Source: Phytomonospora endophytica
Lineage (GTDB): Bacteria; Actinomycetota; Actinomycetes; Mycobacteriales; Micromonosporaceae
Length of the DNA: 64,000 nt
Assembly (NCBI RefSeq): GCF_014202425.1
Contig: NZ_JACHGT010000024.1
Coordinates: 1-64,000, forward strand
Direction: 5' to 3'
The position numbers and the translations under genes were made by a program. Every line of letters starts with the position of its first letter. Within the stretch, counting starts at the first letter, position 1. The notes beneath the pieces were generated by a model that was not told the DNA's origin, did no database searches, and worked only from the letters and a program-made list of their open reading frames with translations. This document shows, in pieces, positions 50,979-61,057 of the stretch.

Positions 50979-51653
50979 GTGGAGATCGTTGTCAAAGGCC
51001 GTAACGTCGAGGTGCCCGAGCACTACCGCCAGCTCGTCGAAGAGAAACTGGCGAAGGTCGAGAAGTTCGACCACAAGCTGATCCGGATCGAAGTGGAGCT
51101 CCTCCACGAACCGAATCGCCGGCAGTCCGAGCGCTGCCAGAGGGTCGAGTTGACCTGCTTGTCCCGGGGCCCGGTGATTCGCGCCGAAGCGTGCGCCAAG
51201 GACTTCTATGCCGCGCTCGACGCGGCGGTCGAGAAACTCAACAACCGACTGCGCAAGTCCGCCGACCGGCGGCGCGTCCACCGCGGACGACGCACGCCCG
51301 TCTCGGTCGCCGCGGCGACCGCGGACCTGCCCGTGCCCGTTGGCGTGAGCGCCAACGGAACCGGTGCCGATGGCGCTCACGCCAACGGCGCGAACCGGCC
51401 GACCGCGAGCCTTCCGGCGGCCGACCTCGAAGCCTCCGACCCGTACGCCGACCTCGTCGACGAAGACCTTCCCGGCCGCATCGTCCGCGAGAAGGACCAC
51501 GCCGCCGAGGCGATGACCGTCGACGACGCGCTGTTCCACATGGAACTCGTCGGGCACGACTTCTACCTGTTCCACGACAAGGAATCCGGCAAGCCGAGCG
51601 TGGTCTACCGACGCAAGGGCTACGCCTACGGCCTGATCCGGCTGGACACCTAG
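50979..51653 (+). CDS. hpf: Ribosome hibernation promoting factor, long form
   Basis: 224-residue long HPF that dimerises 70S ribosomes into inactive 100S particles in stationary phase or stress. The N-terminal HPF/RaiA fold (1-105) includes MEIVVKGRNVEVPEHYRQLV, RIEVELLHEPN and KDFYAALDAAVEKLNNRLRK. A low-complexity linker has two Ala-Asn-Gly segments. The C-terminal dimerisation domain (about 160-224) reads IVREKDHAAEAMTVDDALFH, GHDFYLFHDKESGKPSVVYR and GYAYGLIRL. GGGAGG precedes the GTG. A strong terminator lies 210 bases downstream. Confidence 0.96.
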   Translation: MEIVVKGRNVEVPEHYRQLVEEKLAKVEKFDHKLIRIEVELLHEPNRRQSERCQRVELTCLSRGPVIRAEACAKDFYAALDAAVEKLNNRLRKSADRRRVHRGRRTPVSVAAATADLPVPVGVSANGTGADGAHANGANRPTASLPAADLEASDPYADLVDEDLPGRIVREKDHAAEAMTVDDALFHMELVGHDFYLFHDKESGKPSVVYRRKGYAYGLIRLDT

Positions 51654-51863
51654 CCACACGACCGCCGCCCGCGGAGGCGACGGCGCGAGACGGGCGGTGG
51701 GCCCGGCGCCGGAACACGCGGCGAAGCGAGACGCGACAGGCGGCCGACCGCCGCCGGCGAACTCGCCCGGCGGTACACGACGACGACACCACTTCACAAC
51801 GAGGCGCGCGCTTCGGGGAATCCGGCCCCGAAGGCGAGACGCCCGCATAGGCATACGAGGTTC

Positions 51864-51892
51864 AGCGGCTCCCGCGACGCGGGAGCCGCTTC
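51864..51892 (+). terminator. Intrinsic terminator downstream of hpf
   Basis: Perfect 12-bp stem (AGCGGCTCCCGC and complement) with loop GAC, followed by TTCTCG. The end of the stem, GGAGCCGCTTCTCG, also occurs inside the repeat units from 52.2 kb on. Confidence 0.75.
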
Positions 51893-51900
51893 TCGTGGGG

Positions 51901-51959
51901 GGGATGGCGCGGGTACGGCTCGGGCGGGGGCGGGTGGGGATGGCGCGGGTACGGCTCGG
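51901..51959 (+). repeat. 23-base direct repeat, two copies
   Basis: 51901-51923 and 51937-51959 are identical over 23 bases (both begin GGGATGGCGCGGGTA), period 36. Confidence 0.8.
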
Positions 51960-52149
51960 CCGGGGCGAGTGCGGAAGCCGCTCTCGCCGCGCCAGCCTCC
52001 CGAGCCCGCGTCCACATTGTCGACGGGATCCCGCCGGAGCCGAACACGCTCGCCATCGCCGCGACCGCCCGGCCTTCCGACGCCACCGAGTTCGCCGCGA
52101 GGCATGCCGAACTACCCCATCCGGCGGCCCCCTCCGCGAAAGCCCTGCG

Positions 52150-52830
52150 CGGCGTGGGCCTCGCGGCTGGCTCTCGCCGAGCTCGCCCGGGAGTGGCGGT
52201 CACGTGCCGGAGCCACTTCCCGCCGGGCCCGGCTTGGCCGTGGCCTGCGGGTGCTCGGCTGCGGGAAGCGCCATCCCCCCTAGCCCGCCGCGTCCCGGGC
52301 CCTTGCGGTGTGGATCTTGCGGCCAGCCCTCGCCGAGCTCGCCCGGGAGTGGCGGCCACGTGCCGGAGCCGCTTCTCGCTGCGTGGTTCGGCCGTGGCGT
52401 GTGAGTGCCCGGCAGCCGGGAGTGTCACCCCGGCCTTCACCCGTCGCCCGCCGCGCCTGCCTTCGCCAGCGAGTCTGCGTCCCTCCAGGCGCTTGCGGCG
52501 TGGGCCTCGTGGCTGGCTCTCGCCGAGTTCGCCCGGGAGTGGCGGCCACGTGCCGGAGCCGTTTCTCGCTGCGCGCGGCTCGGCCGTGGCGTGTGAGCGC
52601 CCGGTAGCCGGGAGCGCCCCCGGGGCCGTCGCCCGCCGCGCCTGCCTTCGCCAGCGCGTCCGCGCCCCGGCCCCTTGCGTCGTGGGCCTCGTGGCCAGCC
52701 CTCGCCGAGCTCGCCCGGGAGTGGCGGCCACGTGCCGGAGCCGCTTCTCGCTGCGCGGCTCGACCGAGGCCTGCCTTCGCCAGCGCAGCTCCCGGCAGCC
52801 GGAAGCGCCACCCCGGCCTGCCCCCGCACC
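52150..52830. repeat. Four degenerate tandem repeats related to the acetyltransferase 3' end
   Basis: A core beginning GCCGAGCTCGCCCGGGAGTG occurs at 52176, 52332, 52522 and 52704 (spacing 156, 190 and 182). Each core is followed by CACGTGCCGGAGCC and, in three copies, by CTTCTCGCTGCG or a close variant; most units also contain CGCCTGCCTTCGCCAGCG. A fifth related core at 52964 is the last dozen codons of the double-GNAT gene, where the minus strand reads LLPGELGEG then stop. Read on the minus strand the array copies give PPLPGELGEG without a stop. No reading frame continues across units, so the array is not coding. Confidence 0.75.
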
Positions 52831-52954
52831 TCCGCGCCCCACGCGTGCCGCCGGCCACGCCCCCGTCTCCCGCCGCGCCCGGGCGGTCGAGTCCGCGTCC
52901 CGCCGGAACCGTCCCGCTCGGCCACGCCAGACCCGTCCCGCCCGCTCCCGAGCG

Positions 52955-54085
52955 CTACCCCTCGCCCAGTTCGCCCGGGAGTAGGGACCACATGATGTTG
53001 TCGGTGCGTTCGCCGTCGCCGCCGTTGAAGTACGAGCGCAGCACGCCCTCGCGGGTGAACCCGACCCGGCGCATGATCGCCTGCGACGCCTCGTTCCACG
53101 TCGCCGTCCCGGCTTCGACTCGGTCGACGCCGACCTCCTCGAAGGCCCACCTCGCCACGAGGCGGACCGCGCGGGTCGCGAAGCCCTTGCCCTGGTGGGC
53201 GGGCGCCAGGTGGATTCCGATCATGCCGGTCGTCTTGTCCATCCCGCGCGAGTACAGGTCGATGCCGCCGGCGTACTCGTCGGTGGCGGCGTCGCGGATC
53301 GTCATCCGGGCCGATTCCCCCGACAGCCATTGCGCGTAGGCCGTCGCCGTGAAGGACCGCGTGTGCTCATAGGTCGGCTTCCCCGGCCGCGCCGAGGAGC
53401 GGATGAACTCGGGCAGGACCCGCACGGCGTGGAAGTCGTCGGCGTCGGCGGCGTTCAGGGGCCGCAGCGTCACGACGCCGTCGGTGAGGTGCCCGTCGGG
53501 CAGGTCGGGCAGGTGGCGCTCGATCGGGCCGGGCGGGTCGCCCGCGACCCGTGCGAACAGGGCCGAGTCGACGAGCGAGCCGTCGCGGCGGAGATGGTCA
53601 CCGCGCAGGGTCGACTCGCGGCGGAAACCCGCGGCCAGCGCGACCCGCTGGCTGCCGAAGTTGGCCAGGTCGGCGACCAGCGTCATGCGGTGGATGCCGT
53701 TGGCGAACGCCCAGTCGGTCGCGGCGACGACCGCCTCGGTGGCGATGCCCTTGCGTCTCGCCCAGGGCGCCACCCAGTAGCCGACCTCGGCGACCCCGCG
53801 GCCGTGCATGACCATCGGGAAACCCAGCGACCCGAGCAGCCGGCCGCTGTCCTTGTCGGCGATCGTCCACTGGGCGCGGCCCTCGTCGTGGGCCTTCGAG
53901 GCGCGGTTGCCGATCCACTCGATGGCGTCTTCGACCGTGTAAGGGTCGGGCATCATCGTCAGGAACTCGCGTGTGCTCGGGTCGGAGCAGGCGGCCGCGA
54001 CGTCCTCGGCGTCGGACAGCACGGTCGGCCGCAACCGCAGCCTTTCGGTGACCACGTCCCCCTCGGGGAAAACCGCCGCCGTCAT
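52955..54085 (-). CDS. Double GNAT-domain N-acetyltransferase (RimJ/RimL type), first copy
   Basis: 376 residues composed of two GNAT domains. Domain 1 (about 1-185) has VTERLRLRPTVLSDAEDVAA and the acetyl-CoA loop region YWVAPWARRKGIATEAV. Domain 2 (about 195-370) has VVTLRPLNAADADDFHAVRV and IHLAPAHQGKGFATRAVRLV. Both keep the R/Q-x-x-G-x-G/A-type loop, so both may bind acetyl-CoA. RimJ/RimL-like enzymes acetylate N-termini or small amines. The ATG overlaps the stop of a second double-GNAT gene. The last codons are repeated downstream in the 52.2-52.8 kb array. Confidence 0.88.
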   Translation of the reverse strand: MTAAVFPEGDVVTERLRLRPTVLSDAEDVAAACSDPSTREFLTMMPDPYTVEDAIEWIGNRASKAHDEGRAQWTIADKDSGRLLGSLGFPMVMHGRGVAEVGYWVAPWARRKGIATEAVVAATDWAFANGIHRMTLVADLANFGSQRVALAAGFRRESTLRGDHLRRDGSLVDSALFARVAGDPPGPIERHLPDLPDGHLTDGVVTLRPLNAADADDFHAVRVLPEFIRSSARPGKPTYEHTRSFTATAYAQWLSGESARMTIRDAATDEYAGGIDLYSRGMDKTTGMIGIHLAPAHQGKGFATRAVRLVARWAFEEVGVDRVEAGTATWNEASQAIMRRVGFTREGVLRSYFNGGDGERTDNIMWSLLPGELGEG

Positions 54086-55221
54086 TTCGCCTTCCCTTCC
54101 AGGTACTCCGCCTTCAGCAGCGAGGCAACCCAGCAGTCCCGCGGTTCACCGCGGTGTATCTGGTCGGCTCGCAGGGTGCCCTCCATGGTGAAACCGGCCT
54201 TCTCGGCGACCCGGCGCGAGGCCTCGTTGCCGACGTAGGCCTTCCAGACGACGCGCTCGCAGGCCATGACCTCGAAGGCGTAGGCGCTGATCGCCTTGAG
54301 CGCGGAGGTCATATAGCCCTTGCCGCGCGCCCAGGGCGCGGCGGCGTAGCCGACCTCACCGGTGCGCAGGTCGGCGCCCAGGCGCAGGTCGATGCTGCCC
54401 GAGTAGCGGCCGTCGGCGTCCGACAGCGCGAAGATCAGGTTCGTGCCCTCGGTCCAGCCGGCCCGCACGATCCGCAGGAAACCCTCGGCGTGCTCGCGGG
54501 TGTAGGGGGTCGGGACGGTGATCCAGCGGACCGACTCCGGGTCGCGGCTGACCGCGACGATGTCGTCGACGTCGTCGTCGGCGAAGGGCCGCAGGGTCAG
54601 TTCCGGGCGCTCGGTCTTCAAGACCGGCTGCTCCTCCATGAGCGCGACCGCCCTGGCCCGCATGGTCGCGTAGCCCGGCGGCGGCTCGTCGCTCAGCTCG
54701 CCGGGGAGCATCTCGCCGGTCCACAGGTCGACGCGGGTGCCGCGCTGGTCGAGGGCCGCGCGGGACTTCCCGGTCATGGTGAAGCCGAGCTTGCGGGCCA
54801 GCAGCCGCGAGTACTGGTTGCCGATGATGGCGTCCCATGAAACCCGGCGGGCGCCTGCCGCGTCGAAGGCCCAGGAGATCGCGACGCGGCAGGCGCGTTC
54901 GACGATGCCCTTGCCACGCCCGGCGCGCGTTGACCAGTAGACGATTTCGAGGGTTTCATGCCTGTGCACGAGGAAACCGACCATGCCGAGCAGTTCGTCG
55001 CTGTCCGTGTCGACCACGCACCAGCGGTACACGCTGTCGCGTATCCACTGCTTGTGGGTCGTCGGGAGGTACACCGCCCAGGAGTCCTCGTTGAACATCT
55101 CCGGAGCGAGGGTCCAGCGGAAGATGTCCCGGTCTGCCAAGGCGGCGGCGAATGCGGGATAGTCGGTGTCCTTGGCTGGCCTCAGGGTGATGTCGGCGGC
55201 GACGAGTGTGACCGGTTCCAT
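54082..55221 (-). CDS. Double GNAT-domain N-acetyltransferase, second copy
   Basis: 379 residues, also two GNAT domains, divergent paralogue of the gene it overlaps. Domain 1: [20 protein letters not shown] and [20 protein letters not shown]. Domain 2: [20 protein letters not shown] and [20 protein letters not shown]. Each half ends in a sequence like [20 protein letters not shown] or [20 protein letters not shown], the usual RimJ C-terminal strand, so LPGEL is a family feature shared by both genes. Substrates unknown. Divergent from secA, and probably cotranscribed with the first copy. Confidence 0.88.
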   Translation of the reverse strand: MEPVTLVAADITLRPAKDTDYPAFAAALADRDIFRWTLAPEMFNEDSWAVYLPTTHKQWIRDSVYRWCVVDTDSDELLGMVGFLVHRHETLEIVYWSTRAGRGKGIVERACRVAISWAFDAAGARRVSWDAIIGNQYSRLLARKLGFTMTGKSRAALDQRGTRVDLWTGEMLPGELSDEPPPGYATMRARAVALMEEQPVLKTERPELTLRPFADDDVDDIVAVSRDPESVRWITVPTPYTREHAEGFLRIVRAGWTEGTNLIFALSDADGRYSGSIDLRLGADLRTGEVGYAAAPWARGKGYMTSALKAISAYAFEVMACERVVWKAYVGNEASRRVAEKAGFTMEGTLRADQIHRGEPRDCWVASLLKAEYLEGKAK

Positions 55222-55316
55222 CGCGCAAGCATGCCGGGCACTCGCACCTCCCGCCAGTCAATTGCCCCGCGTACGATTGTCGAGCAGGACGTCCTATAGG
55301 AGCGGTGAACGAACTC

Positions 55317-58208
<2,892 letters not shown>

Positions 58209-58228
58209 ACGGCGGCGAGCGTGTCGTG

Positions 58229-58261
58229 AAAGGCGCCCCGGCTTCGGCCGAGGCGCCTTTT
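58229..58261. terminator. Bidirectional terminator after secA
   Basis: Nine-base perfect arms AAAGGCGCC/GGCGCCTTT around an inner CCGG stem, followed by TTTT on the + strand and by AAAG/CTTT symmetry on the other. It lies between convergent secA and the RidA-like gene. Confidence 0.85.
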
Positions 58262-58273
58262 CGCGTGCCGCGC

Positions 58274-58657
58274 TCAGGCGACGGCGATCGCCTCGATTTC
58301 GAGGAGCCATTCCTCGGCGTAGATGTCGGTGATGATGATCGTGAGGGCCGGCCGGTGCTCGCCGAGGACCTCGGCGCGGATCTCGCCGTTGAGGGCCCGG
58401 TAGCGGCGGTCGGACAGGTAGATCGTGACCTTCGCGAGGTCGGCGACGCCCATGTCGGCCTCGGCGAGGACGGCCAGGACGTTGCGCCAGGTCATCCGGC
58501 ACTGCTCGGCGAAGTCGGTGGGGACGACGCCGTCCTCGTCGCCCCACGGCACCTGGCCGCTGACGAAGACCACGCGCCGCGGGTTCTCGACGAGGGTGCC
58601 GTGGGTGTAGTTGCCCGTGGCGGCGGGGAGGACGGCGGGATCGAGGTTGGTGATCAC
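58274..58657 (-). CDS. RidA/YjgF family protein
   Basis: 127-residue protein of the RidA superfamily, which hydrolyses reactive enamine/imine intermediates from PLP enzymes. Features: VVFVSGQVPWGDEDGVVPTD, QCRMTWRNVLAVLAEADMGV, VTIYLSDRRYRALNGE, HRPALTIIITDIYAEEWLLE and the final EIEAIAVA strand. The canonical RidA active-site Arg (in NPARxT) is replaced here by HRPALT, so Arg is displaced by one residue and the true enamine deaminase activity is doubtful. The GTG start overlaps the XRE-cupin stop. Confidence 0.87.
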   Translation of the reverse strand: MITNLDPAVLPAATGNYTHGTLVENPRRVVFVSGQVPWGDEDGVVPTDFAEQCRMTWRNVLAVLAEADMGVADLAKVTIYLSDRRYRALNGEIRAEVLGEHRPALTIIITDIYAEEWLLEIEAIAVA

Positions 58658-59247
58658 GTGGGCTCCAGGGGTGCGTGGGGCCCGGCGACGTGCATGACGG
58701 TGTAGTACACGCACTCGACCGGGCCGTCGTTGGCGAAGGCGTGGGTCCGGTCGCCCGCGTAGTACAGCGAGTCGCCCGCCCGGAGCCGGTGGGGAGTGCC
58801 GCCGACGGTCACCGTCAGCTCGCCCGACTCCACCGCGATGTACTCGCGCGAACCCGTGGCGTGCGCGGTGAACTCACCGACCTCGACCCCGGGCGGCACG
58901 AGCGTCCGGATGAACTCGAACTCCACCCCCGCGAGGTTCGGCGAGAGGACCCGCCGCTCCCACCCGCTCGCCGCGACGATCACCGGCTGATCGGCCCGGG
59001 CGACGTGCACGACGCGCTCACCCTGGTCCTCGCCGAGCAGACGCGAGACGGTGGCGCCCAGGGCCGTCGCGACACGGGCCAGCACGAGCACCGTCGGCGC
59101 CTTCGCGCCCCGCTCGATCTCGGAGATCATGCTGCGGCTGACCCCGCTCGCCTCGGCGAGCGCGTCGAGACTCAGACCGCGCTCGCGTCGCCGCGCGCGC
59201 AGGCGCGAACCGAGGGCGTCGAGAAGTTCGTTCTCCACGGCTTCCAC
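58654..59247 (-). CDS. XRE-family regulator with cupin domain
   Basis: 197-residue transcription factor. XRE helix-turn-helix at about 13-70 (LRARRRERGLSLDALAEASG, VSRSMISEIERGAKAPTV). Cupin_2 sensor domain at about 115-185 (EFTAHATGSREYIAVESGEL, GDSLYYAGDRTHAFANDG), with His127 and other residues possibly binding metal or a ligand. This class regulates amino-acid and polyamine catabolism. It is co-translated with a RidA-like gene, which fits control of an amine or amino-acid pathway. GTG start; two related 12-base motifs just upstream may be its own operator. Confidence 0.9.
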   Translation of the reverse strand: MEAVENELLDALGSRLRARRRERGLSLDALAEASGVSRSMISEIERGAKAPTVLVLARVATALGATVSRLLGEDQGERVVHVARADQPVIVAASGWERRVLSPNLAGVEFEFIRTLVPPGVEVGEFTAHATGSREYIAVESGELTVTVGGTPHRLRAGDSLYYAGDRTHAFANDGPVECVYYTVMHVAGPHAPLEPT

Positions 59248-59276
59248 TATAGCGTCGGCTTCTCCATTATCGAGGA
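59242..59276 (-). promoter_or_regulatory. Putative operator/promoter of XRE-cupin gene
   Basis: Two related sequences, TTCCACTATAGCG and CTCCATTATCGAG, lie 18-19 bases apart on the + strand. GATAAT on the minus strand (within the second) could be the -10. The region also contains the stop codon of the upstream acetyltransferase gene. Confidence 0.4.
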
Positions 59277-59716
59277 GGCTGGAGCGCGATCTGGTAGAGG
59301 ATGAACCCGCGGTTGTCCGCGACCTTGTCGTACAGCGCCCGGGCCGTCGCGTTCGTCTCGTGCGTCGACCAGTACACGCGGCTGCACTCGCGCTCGCGCG
59401 CCCAGTCCGCGACGGCCGCGATGAGCGCCCGTGCCACGCCCTTGCCGCGCGCCTCGGGCGCGGTGAACAGGTCCTGGAGGTAGCAGACGTCGGCGGCGGT
59501 CGTGCTCGGGTGGACCAGGAAGTGGGTGATCCCGACGAGCTTCCCGTCGGCCTTCGCGCCGAGGGCGTGCATGCGGGTGTCGGCCTGGAACTCCGTCCAG
59601 GCGCGGTCGAACAGCGCCTCCGGTACCTCGGGGCGGCCGTAGAAGGCGTTGTAGCCGGCGAACAGTTCCCGCCAGGCGGTGCGGTCGTCGGGGGTGAGCC
59701 TGCCGATCGTGATCAT
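59267..59716 (-). CDS. GNAT family N-acetyltransferase
   Basis: 149-residue single-domain GNAT. Features: [40 protein letters not shown] with the acetyl-CoA loop R-G-K-G-V-A, and [20 protein letters not shown] followed by FILYQI. This pattern is typical of GNATs acting on small amines or polyamines. It ends 20 bases upstream of the XRE-cupin start and is in the same direction, so the three genes acetyltransferase, XRE-cupin and RidA could be transcribed together. ATG chosen at 59716; an upstream in-frame start at 59752 lacks support. Confidence 0.85.
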   Translation of the reverse strand: MITIGRLTPDDRTAWRELFAGYNAFYGRPEVPEALFDRAWTEFQADTRMHALGAKADGKLVGITHFLVHPSTTAADVCYLQDLFTAPEARGKGVARALIAAVADWARERECSRVYWSTHETNATARALYDKVADNRGFILYQIALQPPR

Positions 59717-59779
59717 GGGGGGATGGTGCCACGGCGGCCCGGATCCCGTCATCGGGATCCGGGCCGCCGGGTCGGTACT

Positions 59780-59866
59780 CAGACGAGCTGACGGTGCCTA
59801 TGTTCAGACGAGCTGACTATGCCCACGTTCAGACAAGCTGACGGTGCCTATGTTCAGACAAGCTGA
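59780..59866. repeat. 25-bp tandem repeats at the 3' end of the Rv3235-family gene
   Basis: Four units start at 59780, 59805, 59830 and 59855, exactly 25 bases apart. The first 12 bases are CAGACGAGCTGA or CAGACAAGCTGA in every unit; units 1 and 3 match at 24 of 25 bases. On the minus strand each unit reads CAGCTTGTCTGA or CAGCTCGTCTGA, that is Gln-Leu-Val-stop, and unit 4 is the genuine end of the gene. Confidence 0.88.
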
Positions 59867-60345
59867 AAGCGCGTGCACCACCACTGCCCGCCGCGCAGTT
59901 CCTGCGCGGCGGCGAGGGCCCGGTCGCGCCGGGCTCCCCGCAGGACGGCGACGATCTCGACGCGCTCGCTGGTGCGCATCCGCACCGAGGACAGCCGGGC
60001 CGAGCCCGGCCGGTCGCCGTCGCTCGCGAGGAGCGTGCGGACCTGCGTGAACTCCTGGTAGGCGGTCTCGCTCATCAGTTGACGCAGCACTTCGGGCCCG
60101 CAGCGGGCGCCGAGCACGGCGGTGGACACCTCGACGAAGCGTTGTGCGGCCTTCCACACCGACTTCTGCACCGTCGGCGGACCGTGGCCGGGGCTGCGCC
60201 CCAAGGCCTTGGGCACGGGTGGGGCGTCGGAGGCGGGGTAGGCGGCCACGGCGGCGTCGTAGCTGTTCTCGGTCGCGAACGCGCCGTACAGCCCGATGAC
60301 CCGCGGGCCCTCAAGGGGCCAGTCGGCGGTTGAGACAACGGTCAA
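59854..60345 (-). CDS. Rv3235-family protein
   Basis: 163-residue soluble protein. Its second half matches the Rv3235-like family conserved near secA in actinomycetes: RFVEVSTAVLGARCGPEVLR, then SETAYQEFTQV and the C-terminal strand set VEIVAVLRGARRDRALAAAQ, GGQWWCTRFQLV. The first 60 residues are Pro/Ala-rich and unstructured. TTG start inferred from GGAGG seven bases upstream. Function unknown. The last four codons plus stop are repeated three times downstream in a perfect 25-bp period. Confidence 0.78.
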   Translation of the reverse strand: MTVVSTADWPLEGPRVIGLYGAFATENSYDAAVAAYPASDAPPVPKALGRSPGHGPPTVQKSVWKAAQRFVEVSTAVLGARCGPEVLRQLMSETAYQEFTQVRTLLASDGDRPGSARLSSVRMRTSERVEIVAVLRGARRDRALAAAQELRGGQWWCTRFQLV

Positions 60346-60377
60346 GGTGTGCCTCCACGGTTTGTATAGATTGTTTC

Positions 60378-60438
60378 GGCGTTTTCGTGTAAACGCCAGT
60401 CCTGTCACACGAAAGACGCGAAAGTTACTCGGGAGTAA
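60378..60438. promoter_or_regulatory. AT-richer divergent promoter with three inverted repeats
   Basis: IR1: GGCGTTT (60378-60384) / AAACGCC (60391-60397). IR2: TTTCGTGT (60383-60390) / ACACGAAA (60407-60414), interleaved with IR1. IR3: TTACTC GG GAGTAA (60425-60438). All are perfect. TAATACT just after IR3 could be a -10 for the rightward gene. Confidence 0.55.
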
Positions 60439-60553
60439 TACTCTAAGTGTCGGCACCATCACGGTCAACGAACATTACGCGCGTGTCGCCGACCTCGGCT
60501 GTTAGAACGCGGCCACGCCCCCCGAGATACGTACTGACGGACCGAAAGGTTCA

Positions 60554-61057
60554 ATGATCGGTGTGACCCGCATCTACCTGCCCGCGACGGCCGCCGACCT
60601 CGCCGAGCTGAACGCCACCGGCGTCCTCCCGGTCGGTGACGCCTACACCGTCACCGACGGCCTGCGCGCCGAACTCGCCGACGGAGCCGGGGAGGCCGAC
60701 GACGAGTCCTGCGAGTACACCGCGCTCACCTCGGCCGCCTACGCCTCGCTCTTCCGCATCGCCGAACACACCGGCACCGCCCGCAGGCGCGTCGTCGTGG
60801 CCGCCGACGTCCCACCCGGCACGGTGCGCGGGGTCGAACTCGCCCTCGTCGAGGTCACCACGCCGGTCGAGCTCGCCGCCGTCGCCGCCGTGCACGTCGA
60901 CGCCGACGTGCCCGAGGTGACGCGACTCGTCACCGAAGCCGCGGCGGCGATCGCGGCGGATGAGGACGCCGAGGCTACGGCCGATTCTTTGGACGGGCAC
61001 GATCTGGAGTGGTACGCCCCTTCTGAGCTGGGCGACCTCGTCGATTCGCTGAGTTAG
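60554..61057 (+). CDS. DUF6912-like conserved actinobacterial protein
   Basis: 167-residue soluble acidic protein. It starts TRIYLPATAADLAELNATGV, and continues TDGLRAELADGAGEADDESC and VVVAADVPPGTVRGVELALV. This matches in layout a conserved family encoded beside the Rv3235-like gene in many actinomycetes (DUF6912); the name is from memory. Function unknown. Its C-terminus is very acidic (ADEDAEATADSLDGHDLEWY). GAAAGG lies eight bases before the ATG. The last 83 bases overlap the convergent membrane protein gene. Confidence 0.72.
   Translation: MIGVTRIYLPATAADLAELNATGVLPVGDAYTVTDGLRAELADGAGEADDESCEYTALTSAAYASLFRIAEHTGTARRRVVVAADVPPGTVRGVELALVEVTTPVELAAVAAVHVDADVPEVTRLVTEAAAAIAADEDAEATADSLDGHDLEWYAPSELGDLVDSLS

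Larger units (their letters stand above)
51893..52954. other. Gene-free region occupied by repeats
   Basis: Between the hpf terminator and the double-GNAT gene I find no supported gene. It holds a 23-base direct repeat, the four-unit degenerate array, and about 120 bases of Pro/Arg-type low-complexity sequence (52830-52950). Open frames on both strands break at unit boundaries. Confidence 0.6.

Noticed and set aside
52280-52984. Coding sequence across the 52.2-52.9 kb repeats
   Set aside because: Frames change at each unit on both strands and products are repetitive Arg/Pro/Ala sequence; similarity to the acetyltransferase is limited to its last codons.
59780-59866. CRISPR array at the 25-bp repeats
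   Set aside because: Units are directly abutting with no unique spacers, there are no cas genes, and each unit copies the end of the adjacent gene.
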